Below are positions 15,375-25,559 of a stretch of 64,000 bases of DNA, piece by piece. The notes under the pieces are model-generated. The model saw only the letters and a program-made list of their open reading frames with translations, made no database searches and was not told the origin of the DNA. The stretch covers positions 41,812 through 105,811 of the forward strand of contig CAJJAT010000012.1 in the NCBI GenBank assembly GCA_905182175.1, in the 5' to 3' direction. Every line of letters starts with the position of its first letter. Within the stretch, counting starts at the first letter, position 1. The position numbers and the translations under genes were made by a program. The DNA is from Flavobacteriales bacterium UBA1494. GTDB lineage: Bacteria > Bacteroidota > Bacteroidia > Flavobacteriales_E > Vicingaceae.

Positions 15375-16688
15375 TCAATTATCGTTTTTAGGAAGGGGTA
15401 ATTTAGATGAAGCTTTCCCAAAATATAATATATATGAGTAACAAATAATTACGACCAGAAAAGCAATTTTAAATCCACTGAGGTCGACAAAATACCCAAA
15501 TAATGGTGGAATAAAAGCCCCACCTGCAATGGCCGTGCACAAGACTCCAGACCCTTGAGGCCTTAGGTGACCCAAATCCTCAATAGCAATGGTAAATATT
15601 GTGGGAAACATAATTGAGTTAAACAACCCTACCGCTAGAATTGTCCAAAGAGACAAAATACCTACAGTTGAAATGCTTATCAGAACAAAAATAATTGCCA
15701 GTGCAGCAAACACCATCAATACATTATTCGGTTTGTACACTTTAGTTAAGTATGACCCTATAAATCGACCTACCATCGCTCCACCCCAATAAAAAGTGAC
15801 AAAAGCTGCCACAATAGCCTTATTGTCTACATTCTGCAAACCATCGGAATGAAAAATCGATGCAATTGAACTCATGAATGGATTTTCACGAATTACTTCT
15901 GCTAAATTCATATCCATAAAATAGTTAACTAAATAACTCCCAATTGTAACTTCAGCACCCACATAAACAAATATTCCAACTGCTCCCAGCCTAAGCTTAG
16001 AATGCTTCAAAGCTTCCGCGTAGTTTCCTTTTATTTTGGTTGAAAGCAACTCTGGTAAATCTGTTTTTAATACAATAAGAGCCAACAAAATAATACAGCC
16101 AGCTAACACCAAAAAAGGCATTTGAACGGCAGATGCCTCTTCATTCATATATACCTCAAAATCTTGTTTATTAAGGCCATTAATATCAACTGATGATTTA
16201 ATAGAATCACTCAATATAAATATGGCCCCAATGGCAGGAGCAATTGTTGTACCTAGCGAGTTAAAAGCTTGAGACAAAATTAATCTGCTTGACGCAGTTC
16301 TTGGTTCTCCTAAAACAGAAACGTAAGGGTTTGCGGCTACCTGCAAAACCGTCATTCCTGAAGCTAATATAAAGTATCCCACCATAAAAAGTGGAAACAT
16401 CCTAAACGATGCTGCAGGCAGAAAAAGCAAACAACCCACTCCCATAATTACCAAGCCCCAAATAATGCCTTTTTTATACCCTATTCTGTGTAATAAATTT
16501 CCTGCCGGAATTGAAATTAGGCCGTAGGCTATGAAAAAAGCAAACTGAACCATGCCAGCTTGAAAAAAAGACAATTCAAAAATTTCTTTTAATCTAGGTA
16601 TTAATGAATCAACCAATACCGTCAGAAGCCCGAAGGTGAAAAACAGCGAGGTGATAAGATAAAAGGATTTTTTATAAGATTTAGCCAT
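15375..16688 (-). CDS. Sugar MFS transporter, FucP/GluP-like
   Basis: Major facilitator of the fucose/glucose-galactose:H+ symporter family (FucP). With ATG 16688 it is 437 aa and has about 12 membrane helices. Family motifs include GLISIPAGNLLHRIGYKKGI between helices 2 and 3, QVAANPYVSVLG, SRLILSQAFNSLGTTIAPAIG and FPTIFTIAIEDLGH. A longer frame from 16811 adds 41 poorly conserved residues and is not preferred. There is no sugar-catabolic gene nearby, so the substrate (hexose, N-acetylglucosamine or similar) is open. It is convergent with the metal operon. Confidence 0.9.
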   Translation of the reverse strand: MAKSYKKSFYLITSLFFTFGLLTVLVDSLIPRLKEIFELSFFQAGMVQFAFFIAYGLISIPAGNLLHRIGYKKGIIWGLVIMGVGCLLFLPAASFRMFPLFMVGYFILASGMTVLQVAANPYVSVLGEPRTASSRLILSQAFNSLGTTIAPAIGAIFILSDSIKSSVDINGLNKQDFEVYMNEEASAVQMPFLVLAGCIILLALIVLKTDLPELLSTKIKGNYAEALKHSKLRLGAVGIFVYVGAEVTIGSYLVNYFMDMNLAEVIRENPFMSSIASIFHSDGLQNVDNKAIVAAFVTFYWGGAMVGRFIGSYLTKVYKPNNVLMVFAALAIIFVLISISTVGILSLWTILAVGLFNSIMFPTIFTIAIEDLGHLRPQGSGVLCTAIAGGAFIPPLFGYFVDLSGFKIAFLVVIICYSYILYFGKASSKLPLPKNDN

Positions 16689-17268
16689 ATCAAAAATTAA
16701 TTGGACAATAATAAACCATTTAAGTAGTAGTTTCAAATTAAACGGTCTAAAGTTTTGATTGATTTTTCGACAATTACCTTTGGTGTTTTTTTCAAATTTC
16801 ATTGCGTGCAAATGACACTTGTAAATTTGAAATCCTGTTTATTCAATTAGGCTAAATTAAATAATGAAGCTCTTTGACCTTTTTGTACTAATATGGTTGA
16901 ATTAAAAACTCCAATTTTTGATACTCAATTTGCTAACAATACCCTGTTGATCTTTGATTATTGATGTAGAAAAGTGCTCGGTACGTTAGACTCTTTTAAT
17001 GTTCAAGCTTGTAAAGGAGCTTCTTGGATTACTGTTTTTACAAAATCATCCGGCGCCTTTCCTTTCTACCGAGGAGGTATTTGGTGTCCCTGCCGTGCGT
17101 GCCCCAAAGAAATTATAGGCATAACTACACATAAAACCAATGATTGCCAAGTTCGATTTTTGTACCACGACGCCAACACGAAAACATATTACGCAAGTAC
17201 AGATGACGTTAGAATTTACGAACCTGTCATAAATACAATTAAAAAAATGTTGTTGAGGGTAGCTTAAA
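16689..17268. other. Intergenic/degraded sequence before a T9SS remnant
   Basis: No credible gene. A 97-codon plus-strand frame (16974-17267) and an overlapping minus-strand frame have no recognisable family and no promoter. Because this stretch directly precedes the remnant of a T9SS sorting domain in a different frame, it may be the decayed body of that secreted protein, but I could not recognise any of it. Confidence 0.4.
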
Positions 17269-17499
17269 GGTTTCCCCAACCCTAGCACGGGCAACTTAAA
17301 TCTAAATGTTGTGTAAAAGCAAGTCGGAAAAGAGTACCAAATCTTTGACATAAAAGGTTTCGCAATAGCAACTTATAGAATTAGCACTGCCCTATCTCAA
17401 ACTGAATTAAACAATGTGTAAAAAGGAGTACACTTCTTGAAGATTGAAGGAATCAATAAAATGGAGAAATTGGTGATTCAGTATATTGCAAAAGATTAA
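17269..17499 (+). pseudogene. Remnant of a T9SS cargo protein: C-terminal sorting domain with two stops
   Basis: A single plus-strand frame reads FPNPSTGNLNLNVV, TAA (17314-17316), KQVGKEYQIFDIKGFAIATY and RISTALSQTELNNV, TAA (17419-17421), KGVHFLKIEGINKMEKLVIQ and a short tail ending at TAA 17497. This is the classic type-A sorting domain (YPNPSTG..., xxYxIxDxxGxxV, I.LxxLxKGVYFLKIxxxxxxEKLVIx). Only the domain is recognisable. The two in-frame nonsense codons, with the reading frame otherwise preserved, show decay by point mutation. Confidence 0.75.
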
Positions 17500-17601
17500 G
17501 ATGTATTATTAAATGACTCCAATTTGTCGAATGTGTCGGATTGGAGTCTTTTGAAACAAGCAAGCTATCTTATTCGTTATTTTTATTGTCGATAAAACAG
17601 C

Positions 17602-19509
17602 ATGATGAATAAATTATTTTTTTTGATCTTCGGAGCAACTTTACTAACGGATACTAATATTTTAGCACAGCAAGTTCCTACTAAAATATTTGACGTTGAA
17701 AAACGAGCTGCAAGTGGCAGATTTAATAACAAATCTGCACCACAAACGGCAGAATACGATGTGCATTATTACCAAATAACATTAGAATTAAACCCTGCAG
17801 TTCGCTTTATAGATGGAAATGTAAATGTTCATTTCATTGCACTTATACCGATGGACAGTATGGTTCTTGATTTTGGCAACCAATTAGTTGTAGATTCTAT
17901 TGTGTACCAACAAAACACCTACCTCACTGCTAATACATCAGCATTCAATACGTTGAGTTTTGTTTTCCCAAATACAATCAGCGCAGGAACCTTTGATTCT
18001 ATTCAAGTATTTTACAGAGGAACACCTAGAGGAAATCCAAGAGGCACCCCTTTCGCGCAAGTGTCCGTTACAAATGGGAACCTTATTTGGACTTTGTCTG
18101 AACCATACGGTGCTAAAGATTGGTGGCCTTGCAAAAGCGATTTAACAGACAAAGCAGACTCTGTAAGTATTGAGGTTACAGTCCCACAAGGAAATAAAGT
18201 AGCCTCTATTGGTCTTTTACAAGGAATTGATACAGTGGGAACTAATTTAACATACCGATGGAAAACAACCTACCCAACTGTTGCCTATCTGGTAGCTATT
18301 GGCGCAGGAAAATATGACTTTTATCAGGATCAACTTTACCTGAACGGAGACAGTATTTTAATGGAACATTACTTGCTGCAAAATGAAACTCAAAGTCAAT
18401 CCATAACAGACATTGAAGAATTTATGGTTTTCTTCGATTCACTTTTTGGAGAATACCCTTTTATTAAAGAAAAGTACGGTCATGCTTCGTTTACATTTGG
18501 CGGAGGCATGGAGCACCAAACCATGAGCTTTATGGGCAGTTATGGCGGTGAATTAAAAGCACATGAATTGGCTCACCAATGGTTTGGAAATAAAGTTACT
18601 TGTGGCTCATGGAGTGATTTATGGTTAAACGAATCTTTTGCTACCTATCTAACAGGCCTTACCTATGAGTTTGGAGTTGCTCACAGCCGAAATTTTTGGA
18701 GCGTTTGGTTAAGTCAAACTGAAGGTTCCGGTTTCACCTATCCAAACGGTTCGGTGTATAGATATGATACTACTAACGTAAATAGTTTGTTTAACAATCA
18801 GGTATACAACAAAGGAGCAATTACGTTGCATACACTGCGTTGGAAGATTGGTGACAGTGCATTTTTTGCAGGTGTGCGAAATTACATTACCGACACAAGT
18901 TTAGCGTATGGCTTCGCCCGAACACCTGACTTTCAAGCTCATTTAGAGGCTTCGTACGGTCAAAGTTTATCTGAGTTTTTTAACGATTGGATTTATGGAA
19001 AGGGATACCCTAGGATTAGCACAAACTGGGCTCAAAACGGAGGTAGTTTTAACTTAACTGTGCAACAAACTCCATCCGATACATCTGTTTCATTTTTTGA
19101 AATTCCAATCCCCTACCGATTGCAAGGTCCTAACCTCGATACTTTTATTGTTGTAGAGCCTAACTCCACAAATGCAAATTTTAGTATTCCAATTTCTCAA
19201 ACAATTACAAGCATTACGTTTGACCCCAATCAACAGATCTTTGCGCAAGAGCTTTTTACAACCTCCTTATCCAATAAAATGGAGCATTGCAATTTTACCA
19301 TATACCCCAACCCTACTCGCGATTTTATTTATATAGATACAGACCTGAAATTAAATGGCGTAGTTAATATTTACGCCGCAACTGGGAAATTAGCTTATTC
19401 CAAGTCGGCTACAAAACGATTAGATGTTAAAATGCTAGCTCGAGGAACTTATTTTATTGAACTTATTCTTTCGGATGAAGTAAGCAGAAATAAATTTATA
19501 AAACGATAA
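17602..19509 (+). CDS. Secreted M1-family aminopeptidase with T9SS sorting domain
   Basis: Zinc aminopeptidase exported by the type IX system, 635 aa. In order: signal peptide (residues 1-22, ending ILAQ); N-terminal beta domain; the substrate-anchoring FGGGMEHQTMSF loop (GxMEN variant); the catalytic motif HELAHQWFGN with the second Glu in WLNESFATY (zinc ligands two His plus Glu, about residues 320-345); an alpha-helical lobe; and a C-terminal YPNPTRDFIYI domain ending in RGTYFIELILSDE and NKFIKR, the T9SS type-A sorting signal. It probably trims peptides outside the cell or at the surface. It is a single gene with no obvious operon partner, 102 bp after a decayed T9SS cargo gene. Confidence 0.94.
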   Translation: MMNKLFFLIFGATLLTDTNILAQQVPTKIFDVEKRAASGRFNNKSAPQTAEYDVHYYQITLELNPAVRFIDGNVNVHFIALIPMDSMVLDFGNQLVVDSIVYQQNTYLTANTSAFNTLSFVFPNTISAGTFDSIQVFYRGTPRGNPRGTPFAQVSVTNGNLIWTLSEPYGAKDWWPCKSDLTDKADSVSIEVTVPQGNKVASIGLLQGIDTVGTNLTYRWKTTYPTVAYLVAIGAGKYDFYQDQLYLNGDSILMEHYLLQNETQSQSITDIEEFMVFFDSLFGEYPFIKEKYGHASFTFGGGMEHQTMSFMGSYGGELKAHELAHQWFGNKVTCGSWSDLWLNESFATYLTGLTYEFGVAHSRNFWSVWLSQTEGSGFTYPNGSVYRYDTTNVNSLFNNQVYNKGAITLHTLRWKIGDSAFFAGVRNYITDTSLAYGFARTPDFQAHLEASYGQSLSEFFNDWIYGKGYPRISTNWAQNGGSFNLTVQQTPSDTSVSFFEIPIPYRLQGPNLDTFIVVEPNSTNANFSIPISQTITSITFDPNQQIFAQELFTTSLSNKMEHCNFTIYPNPTRDFIYIDTDLKLNGVVNIYAATGKLAYSKSATKRLDVKMLARGTYFIELILSDEVSRNKFIKR

Positions 19510-19538
19510 GGCGTTTCAGTGCGGAAGCAATTTTAATG

Positions 19539-19562
19539 TATTTCAATTGACCGATTGAAATA
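19539..19562. repeat. Perfect 9-bp inverted repeat upstream of clpB
   Basis: TATTTCAAT (19539-19547) pairs with ATTGAAATA (19554-19562) over a 6-nt loop, 30 bp after the peptidase stop and 160 bp before clpB. It lacks a T-run, so it is either a weak terminator or an operator for the heat-shock gene. A further spaced inverted repeat, CCTAGT...ACTAGG, follows near 19573-19600. Confidence 0.45.
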
Positions 19563-19725
19563 TTCTACAAACCCTAGTTTATTCCAATACTACACTAGGA
19601 ATCAGACATTTTGACCTAACCTAGTAGTAAACTCAAACCAAATATGACATTATTGCATGGAAACAAGCTATTTTCCCTTTGGAAGATAATTTGATATGTT
19701 TTAATGAATAGCAAAATTAGTGAAC

Positions 19726-22350
19726 ATGAATTTTAAAAACTACACCATAAAATCGCAAGAGGTAATTCAACAGGCCCAACAGATGGCCAACAGTTCGAAT
19801 CACCAAGCGATAGAGAATGGCCATATCTTAAAAGCCATTCTCGATACCGATGAAAACGTTACTCCCTTTCTTTTAAAAAAACTAGGAGTTAATGTTGGAA
19901 TTATTAAAAAAGCAACCGATAGTATTCTAAAGGGTTACCCAACCGTTCAAGGTGGTGATCAGTATCTTTCAAAAAACGCATCTTCCACCCTACAACAAGC
20001 CAATGGTTTGTTAAAAGTATTTGGTGATGAATTTATTTCTATAGAGCATATAATTATGGCTTTACTGAAAGGTTCAGACGCTATTGCACAGCTACTAAAA
20101 GACAGCGGTCTGAATGAAAAGGACTTAAAGGTCGCTATTTTAGAATTGCGTAAAGGTGAAAATGTAACGTCAGCCAATGCCGAAGACAATTACAATTCCT
20201 TAGAAAAGTATGCGAATAACTTAAATAAGTTGGCCGCTAACAATAAATTAGATCCCGTAATTGGCAGAGATGAAGAAATTAGAAGAGTGCTTCAAATTCT
20301 TTCTCGAAGAACAAAAAACAACCCTATCTTAATTGGTGAACCAGGCGTGGGTAAAACAGCTATAGCTGAAGGTTTAGCGCACCGAATTATTAATGAAGAT
20401 GTGCCTGATAATCTAAAAAGCAAGCAGATTTACTCCTTGGACATGGGAGCTTTAATTGCAGGAGCAAAATACAAGGGAGAGTTTGAAGATCGATTAAAGT
20501 CTGTAATTAAAGAGGTTACTTCGGCAAATGGAGAAATTGTACTTTTTATTGATGAGATACATACCTTAGTTGGTGCAGGCGGTGGCGAAGGAGCTATGGA
20601 TGCTGCTAACATTCTAAAACCTGCATTAGCCCGCGGTGAACTGAGAGCAATTGGGGCAACAACCTTAAATGAATATCAAAAATATTTTGAAAAGGACAAA
20701 GCACTTGAAAGACGTTTCCAAAAAGTATTGATTGATGAGCCAAGTAATGAGGACGCGATTTCCATTTTAAGAGGAATCAAAGAGAAGTACGAAACGCATC
20801 ACCGAGTACAAATTAAGGATGAGGCAATTATAGCAGCGGTAGAACTCTCCCAACGTTACATTACCGATCGTTTTTTACCAGACAAAGCAATTGATTTAAT
20901 TGATGAGGCAGCTGCTAAATTGCGCATGGAGATGAACTCTAAACCAGAAGAATTGGATGAGTTGGACCGGAAGGTGATGCAATTAGAAATTGAGCGTGAA
21001 GCAATTAAGCGAGAAAAAGACAACGTAAAGTTAAAACTACTTTCTGAGGAAATTGCAAACTTAAATGAAAGGAGAAACGAATTAAACGCCAAATGGCAAG
21101 CAGAGCGTGAAATTGTAGACGGCATTCAAAAAGCAAAAGAAGAAATAGAAAATTACAAGTACGAAGCAGAAGCTGCTGAGCGTGCTGGAAACTATGAAAA
21201 AGTAGCAGAAATACGCTACGGAAAAATTAAAGAGAGTGAAGCTAATTTAGAAAAGTTCAAGGCGCTGCTTATCGAATCTAAAGAAAGGTCCACTTTAATT
21301 AAAGAAGAAGTTGATGCAGAAGAAATTGCTGATGTAGTAAGCCGTTGGACAGGAATACCAATTTCAAAAATGCTGCAAAGTGAGCGAGAAAAACTACTTT
21401 ATTTAGAAGATGAACTCCACAAAAGAGTCGTTGGTCAAAATGAAGCAATTGAAGCAGTTTCTGACGCTATTCGAAGAAGCCGAGCAGGGTTGCAAGATGA
21501 CAAGAAACCAATTGGTTCCTTTATATTTTTAGGAACAACAGGAGTTGGTAAAACAGAATTGGCAAAATCGTTAAGTGAGTACTTATTCAGCGATGAAAAT
21601 GCAATGACACGAATTGACATGAGTGAATACCAAGAACGTCATGCAGTTTCTAGATTAATTGGAGCGCCTCCCGGATACGTTGGTTATGACGAAGGTGGAC
21701 AGTTAACCGAAGCCGTAAGAAGAAAGCCCTACTCTGTTATTTTGTTAGATGAGATTGAAAAAGCACATCCAGATGTATTTAACATTTTACTGCAAGTATT
21801 AGATGATGGAAGATTAACAGACAACAAAGGTCGAGTGGTAAACTTCAAGAACACCATTATAATTATGACATCTAATTTAGGCTCAGATATTATTCAAGAG
21901 AAGTTTGAAGACTTAGACGAGAATAAAATTGACACGGTTATGGAGTATGCAAAGAAGGAAGTGATGGCTTTGTTGCGCAAAACCTTACGGCCAGAGTTCT
22001 TGAACAGGATTGACGAAACTATAATGTTTACTCCACTAACAAAAGACAATGTAAAGGAGATTGTGAAAATACAATTAAATGGAATTGAGAAGTTAGCAGC
22101 TAAAAGCAACATAAGTTTAACCGCAACAAACGAAGTAATAAATTACTTATCGGAAATTGGTTATGACCCACAGTTTGGCGCGAGACCGATAAAAAGAGCC
22201 TTGCAACGTGAAGTATTGAACCAGCTTTCTAAAGACATATTAGCAAGTAAAATAGCTCCTGGAGATGTGGTTATAATGGATGTATTTGAAAACCAAGTCG
22301 TATTTCGGCAACCCTTAGAAAGTGAAATTAAAGAAGCGATGAAAGTCTAA
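19726..22350 (+). CDS. clpB: ATP-dependent disaggregase ClpB
   Basis: Hexameric AAA+ chaperone that, with DnaK, pulls proteins out of aggregates. It is 874 aa, the family's normal length. Layout: Clp N-domain repeats (residues 1-145); AAA+ module 1 with Walker [11 protein letters not shown] (about 205) and [12 protein letters not shown]; a long coiled-coil middle domain (about 405-525, rich in KRE); AAA+ module 2 with Walker [11 protein letters not shown] (about 602), the pore-loop region [13 protein letters not shown], and [11 protein letters not shown]; and a C-terminal D2-small domain ([14 protein letters not shown]). I choose ATG 19726; a GTG two codons earlier is the alternative. It is monocistronic with a strong terminator after it. 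Confidence 0.97.
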   Translation: MNFKNYTIKSQEVIQQAQQMANSSNHQAIENGHILKAILDTDENVTPFLLKKLGVNVGIIKKATDSILKGYPTVQGGDQYLSKNASSTLQQANGLLKVFGDEFISIEHIIMALLKGSDAIAQLLKDSGLNEKDLKVAILELRKGENVTSANAEDNYNSLEKYANNLNKLAANNKLDPVIGRDEEIRRVLQILSRRTKNNPILIGEPGVGKTAIAEGLAHRIINEDVPDNLKSKQIYSLDMGALIAGAKYKGEFEDRLKSVIKEVTSANGEIVLFIDEIHTLVGAGGGEGAMDAANILKPALARGELRAIGATTLNEYQKYFEKDKALERRFQKVLIDEPSNEDAISILRGIKEKYETHHRVQIKDEAIIAAVELSQRYITDRFLPDKAIDLIDEAAAKLRMEMNSKPEELDELDRKVMQLEIEREAIKREKDNVKLKLLSEEIANLNERRNELNAKWQAEREIVDGIQKAKEEIENYKYEAEAAERAGNYEKVAEIRYGKIKESEANLEKFKALLIESKERSTLIKEEVDAEEIADVVSRWTGIPISKMLQSEREKLLYLEDELHKRVVGQNEAIEAVSDAIRRSRAGLQDDKKPIGSFIFLGTTGVGKTELAKSLSEYLFSDENAMTRIDMSEYQERHAVSRLIGAPPGYVGYDEGGQLTEAVRRKPYSVILLDEIEKAHPDVFNILLQVLDDGRLTDNKGRVVNFKNTIIIMTSNLGSDIIQEKFEDLDENKIDTVMEYAKKEVMALLRKTLRPEFLNRIDETIMFTPLTKDNVKEIVKIQLNGIEKLAAKSNISLTATNEVINYLSEIGYDPQFGARPIKRALQREVLNQLSKDILASKIAPGDVVIMDVFENQVVFRQPLESEIKEAMKV

Positions 22351-22371
22351 AAATAGTCGAATTCTAATCTT

Positions 22372-22400
22372 AAAGCCCAAAGAATTCTTTGGGCTTTTTT
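22372..22400 (+). terminator. Rho-independent terminator after clpB
   Basis: A 26-bp perfect palindrome with half-sites AAAGCCCAAAGAA and TTCTTTGGGCTTT (22372-22397) runs into a T-tract, 21 bp after the clpB stop. Confidence 0.9.
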
Positions 22401-22525
22401 CATTCTTTTTTTAACATAAACGTTATAATTGCTGAAGATTTACAAGGATTAATTCAACAAGGCAACTTCGCCCTATGAAGACTCCTATAATTACCTTTGC
22501 CATCGTTAATTAAAATTATAACACA

Positions 22526-23080
22526 ATGGCACTGATATCCTCTAATCCGTTTCCAATTGGAACAAAAGCACCTGATTTTAGTCTGTACGATACAATTTCT
22601 GGTAAAACTCTTTCTTTAAACAATCTAAAAGGCGAAAAAGGCACTGTGATCATGTTTATTTGTAACCATTGTCCTTTTGTACTTCATGTAAATAAAGAAC
22701 TTGTAAAGCTGGCAAACGACTATGCCTCTAAAGGAATAAAATGTATCGCTATCAGCAGCAACGACGTTGAAAATTACCCGCAAGATTCGCCTGAATTAAT
22801 GAAAGTACAGGCACAGAAATTAGCATATCCCTTTCCCTATTTATACGACGAAAGTCAATCGGTTGCGAAAGATTATGATGCTGCCTGTACTCCTGATTTT
22901 TATTTATTCAATAATAAATTGGAAGCGGTATATCATGGTCAACTCGATGATTCTAGACCTGGCTTAAAAACAGAAGTAACAGGAAAAGATATACGAGCTG
23001 CAATTGACCAACTACTACACAATAAGAAAATAATTAAAAATCAACTTGTTAGTGTTGGGTGTGGCATCAAATGGAAATAA
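22526..23080 (+). CDS. Thioredoxin-fold protein, AhpC/TSA-like
   Basis: Thioredoxin-family redox protein, 184 aa, without a signal peptide, so probably cytoplasmic. It has the PIGTKAPDFSLYD start of the AhpC/TSA superfamily, then the hallmark CNHCPFV motif (two Cys in CxxC, about residues 47-50), the TPDFYLF segment with a cis-Pro, and a C-terminal SVGCGIKWK with another Cys. This CNHCPF/GCGIKWK combination defines a family of 'thioredoxin family proteins' widespread in Bacteroidota whose substrate is unknown. It is a single gene after the clpB terminator; proximity to clpB might reflect stress linkage but is not evidence for it. Confidence 0.85.
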   Translation: MALISSNPFPIGTKAPDFSLYDTISGKTLSLNNLKGEKGTVIMFICNHCPFVLHVNKELVKLANDYASKGIKCIAISSNDVENYPQDSPELMKVQAQKLAYPFPYLYDESQSVAKDYDAACTPDFYLFNNKLEAVYHGQLDDSRPGLKTEVTGKDIRAAIDQLLHNKKIIKNQLVSVGCGIKWK

Positions 23081-23141
23081 AAATTACTAGAAAAGGCATA
23101 TGAATAGAAAAAAATTGTTTTAATAGTTTTTAACAGCATTT

Positions 23142-23165
23142 TCAATAGTTTTACTATTAATTTTG
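23142..23165 (+). promoter_or_regulatory. TetR-type operator overlapping the exporter operon promoter
   Basis: TCAATAGTTTTACTATTAA (23142-23160) is a near-perfect palindrome (ATAGT/ACTAT core). It overlaps a -7 element TAATTTTG (23158-23165), 18 bp before the tetR ATG. This is the expected position for autorepression by the TetR protein encoded immediately downstream. Confidence 0.65.
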
Positions 23166-23183
23166 CAAATTGAAACACTATTA

Positions 23184-23858
23184 ATGAAAAGTTTAATCTC
23201 AAACATTCAAATTCAAGTTCAGCACAGTCTGTATTTAAAAGACCCGCTATCCAGTGAATTGGGTAAAAAAATCATAAAAGGCAGTATTGAGTTGATTTGC
23301 GAACTTGGTTTCGAACAATTCACATTTAAAAAGTTAGCTGTGAAGATAGCTTCTACAGAAGCATCGGTTTACCGCTACTTTGAAAGTAAAAACAAGGTCT
23401 TGCTCTATTTAACAAATTGGTATTGGTCATGGCTAGAGTATAGATTGGTTTTTGCAACAACCAATGTCCCTTCGGCATACGACCAATTAACTAAAGCAGT
23501 TTATTTACTTACCGAAGATATTACCGAGGATGGTAACTTTGAACACATTGATGAAGGAAAACTTCATCAAATAGTACTCTCTGAATCCTTAAAGTCCTTT
23601 CTTACCAAAGATGTTGACTCTGATAACGAAGGTGGTGCATTCGCTCCTTATAAAAATTTAGTTCAACGGATTAGTAACATCATTTTACAAATAAATCCAA
23701 ACTACAAATACCCTCACATGCTAGTTTCTACTGTTGTGGAAGGAGCACACATTCAGCGTCATTTTGCGAACCATTTACCACGATTAACCGACGTTGTTGA
23801 GGGAGAAGATGCGGTTGCAGAGTTTTACTCTCAAATTGTTTTTAAAGCCATTAAATAA
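23184..23858 (+). CDS. TetR/AcrR-family transcriptional regulator
   Basis: Repressor of 224 aa. The N-terminal HTH (about residues 35-80) reads KKIIKGSIELICELGFEQFT with FKKLAVKIASTEASVYRYFE and SK, the usual TetR helix-turn-helix with YRYF. The rest is an alpha-helical ligand domain that I cannot assign. I place the start at ATG 23184; the longer frame begins at TTG within the promoter. It heads an operon with an ABC protein (1 bp gap), an HlyD-type adaptor and a TolC-type channel, so it most likely senses the exporter's substrate and regulates its own operon through the palindrome at 23142-23160. Confidence 0.92.
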   Translation: MKSLISNIQIQVQHSLYLKDPLSSELGKKIIKGSIELICELGFEQFTFKKLAVKIASTEASVYRYFESKNKVLLYLTNWYWSWLEYRLVFATTNVPSAYDQLTKAVYLLTEDITEDGNFEHIDEGKLHQIVLSESLKSFLTKDVDSDNEGGAFAPYKNLVQRISNIILQINPNYKYPHMLVSTVVEGAHIQRHFANHLPRLTDVVEGEDAVAEFYSQIVFKAIK

Positions 23859-23859
23859 T

Positions 23860-25557
23860 ATGCCAAACGAAATTAAACTTACTCCACTCGATCGTTTTTG
23901 GAAGATGCTCAAGCCCGATCAGCGAGAGATTAAAAACGTTTATACTTACGCCATTTTCAATGGCATCATAAACCTCTCTCTCCCTCTCGGTATACAGGCT
24001 ATTATCAACCTTATTCAAGGTGGTAGATTAAATACCTCGTGGGTGATTTTGGTAACGTTAGTTACACTTGGAGTTGCAATGACGGGAGTTTTACAAATTT
24101 TTCAGTTACGAATAGTAGAGAATTTGCAACAAAAAATATTTACTAGAGCGGCATTTGAATTTGCGTACCGAGTTCCACGAATTAAAATGGAGCAACTTTA
24201 TAAAGAGTATGCACCTGAGTTAATGAATCGATTTTTTGATATTATAACTGTTCAAAAAGGACTTTCAAAAATTTTAATTGACTTTACAGCAGCAGGTTTA
24301 CAAATTGTATTTGGATTGATTTTATTATCTTTTTACCATCCTTTTTTCATCCTTTTCAGTTTATTATTAATTGTATTATTGTACAGTATTTTTAAAGTAA
24401 CCGCTAAAAAAGGACTTGAAACAAGTTTACTTGAATCAAAAAGCAAATACAAAACGGTTCATTGGCTAGAGGAACTTGCAAGAACAAATACAACGTTTAA
24501 ACTCACAGGAAAAACTGACCTGCCATTGAGCCGAACAAATAAGAACGTTGATAATTATTTAACTGCAAGAGAAGGTCATTTCCAGATTTTAATGCGTCAA
24601 TTTTCATTAATGGTCATGTTCAAAGTTCTAATGACGGTCGGTTTATTGGCGATTGGAGGAATCCTTGTTATGGATCAACTAATGAACATTGGTCAATTTG
24701 TTGCAGCAGAAATAATTATACTATTAATTATGAACTCTGTAGAGACATTAATAAGCAGTTTAGAAACCATTTATGACGTACTTACGGGAATTGAAAAGGT
24801 AGGTCAAGTAACTGATTTAGAACTAGAAAAAAATACAGGTTTAGACGTGGAAGTTGAATGTCAGTCTCCGGGAATGCAAGTTGACTTAGTTAACCTTTCC
24901 TTCAAGTATCCTCAAAACGAGAGGTTGACTTTAAAGCAACTAAACCTTACTATCAAAAGAGGAAGCCTTGTATCCTTGGTTGGGAAAAACGGGTCAGGAA
25001 AAAGTACATTGATTCGATTATTAGCCGGTTTATACGAATTACAAAGTGGTCAAATTCTGTACGATGAAATTGGAAAAGAAAGTTTTTCGGTAGAGTCTCT
25101 TCGCTCTGCTATTGGAGACTGCTTGTCGCAGGAGGAACTCTTCCAAGGAACCGTTTTTGAAAACGTAACCATGGGAAAAAATATTACTATTGGCAAGGTG
25201 AAGGAAATTTGTAGAAAGGTTCACTTAACAGATTTTATTAACAACCTAGGCAGAGGTTATGACACAGAGCTAGATCCTCAAGGAAGTGGATTAGCTGAAA
25301 GCACGGTTCAAAAACTACTTGTTGCCAGGGCAATCCTAAACGCTCCTAAATTGTTACTCGTGGAAGATAATTTAGACGCCATAGACGATAAAGAGAAAAA
25401 AGATATCATTGACTTTTTAAGAGATAAAAGTAACAATTGGACCGTAATTGCTGCGACCAAAAATGAATACCTAATTAAAAAATCAGAACAAGTAATTGAA
25501 CTAGAAAACGGGAATATCATCTATGACGGTACACCTGAAAACTATAAAAGAAAGTAG
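23860..25557 (+). CDS. ABC exporter (fused membrane + nucleotide-binding domain) with degenerate ATPase motifs
   Basis: Half-transporter of 565 aa: a six-helix ABC membrane domain (about residues 20-310) and an NBD (about 335-565), without a C39 peptidase domain. Walker A (GKNGSGKSTL) and the Q-loop (CLSQEELFQGT) are normal. However, the signature region reads GSGLAESTVQK instead of LSGGQ(R)Q, Walker B reads LLLVEDNLDAID (D/E order swapped relative to LLLDEATSALD), and the H-loop His is replaced (AATKNE). Such NBDs should hydrolyse ATP poorly or unusually. It is followed by HlyD and TolC genes, so it is the inner-membrane part of a tripartite exporter. ATG 23860 is preferred over an upstream TTG. 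Confidence 0.9.
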   Translation: MPNEIKLTPLDRFWKMLKPDQREIKNVYTYAIFNGIINLSLPLGIQAIINLIQGGRLNTSWVILVTLVTLGVAMTGVLQIFQLRIVENLQQKIFTRAAFEFAYRVPRIKMEQLYKEYAPELMNRFFDIITVQKGLSKILIDFTAAGLQIVFGLILLSFYHPFFILFSLLLIVLLYSIFKVTAKKGLETSLLESKSKYKTVHWLEELARTNTTFKLTGKTDLPLSRTNKNVDNYLTAREGHFQILMRQFSLMVMFKVLMTVGLLAIGGILVMDQLMNIGQFVAAEIIILLIMNSVETLISSLETIYDVLTGIEKVGQVTDLELEKNTGLDVEVECQSPGMQVDLVNLSFKYPQNERLTLKQLNLTIKRGSLVSLVGKNGSGKSTLIRLLAGLYELQSGQILYDEIGKESFSVESLRSAIGDCLSQEELFQGTVFENVTMGKNITIGKVKEICRKVHLTDFINNLGRGYDTELDPQGSGLAESTVQKLLVARAILNAPKLLLVEDNLDAIDDKEKKDIIDFLRDKSNNWTVIAATKNEYLIKKSEQVIELENGNIIYDGTPENYKRK

Positions 25558-25559
25558 AC

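Noticed and set aside
16974..17267. Plus-strand ORF of 97 codons before the T9SS remnant
   Set aside because: Different frame from the remnant, no family match, and overlapped by an equally long minus-strand frame.
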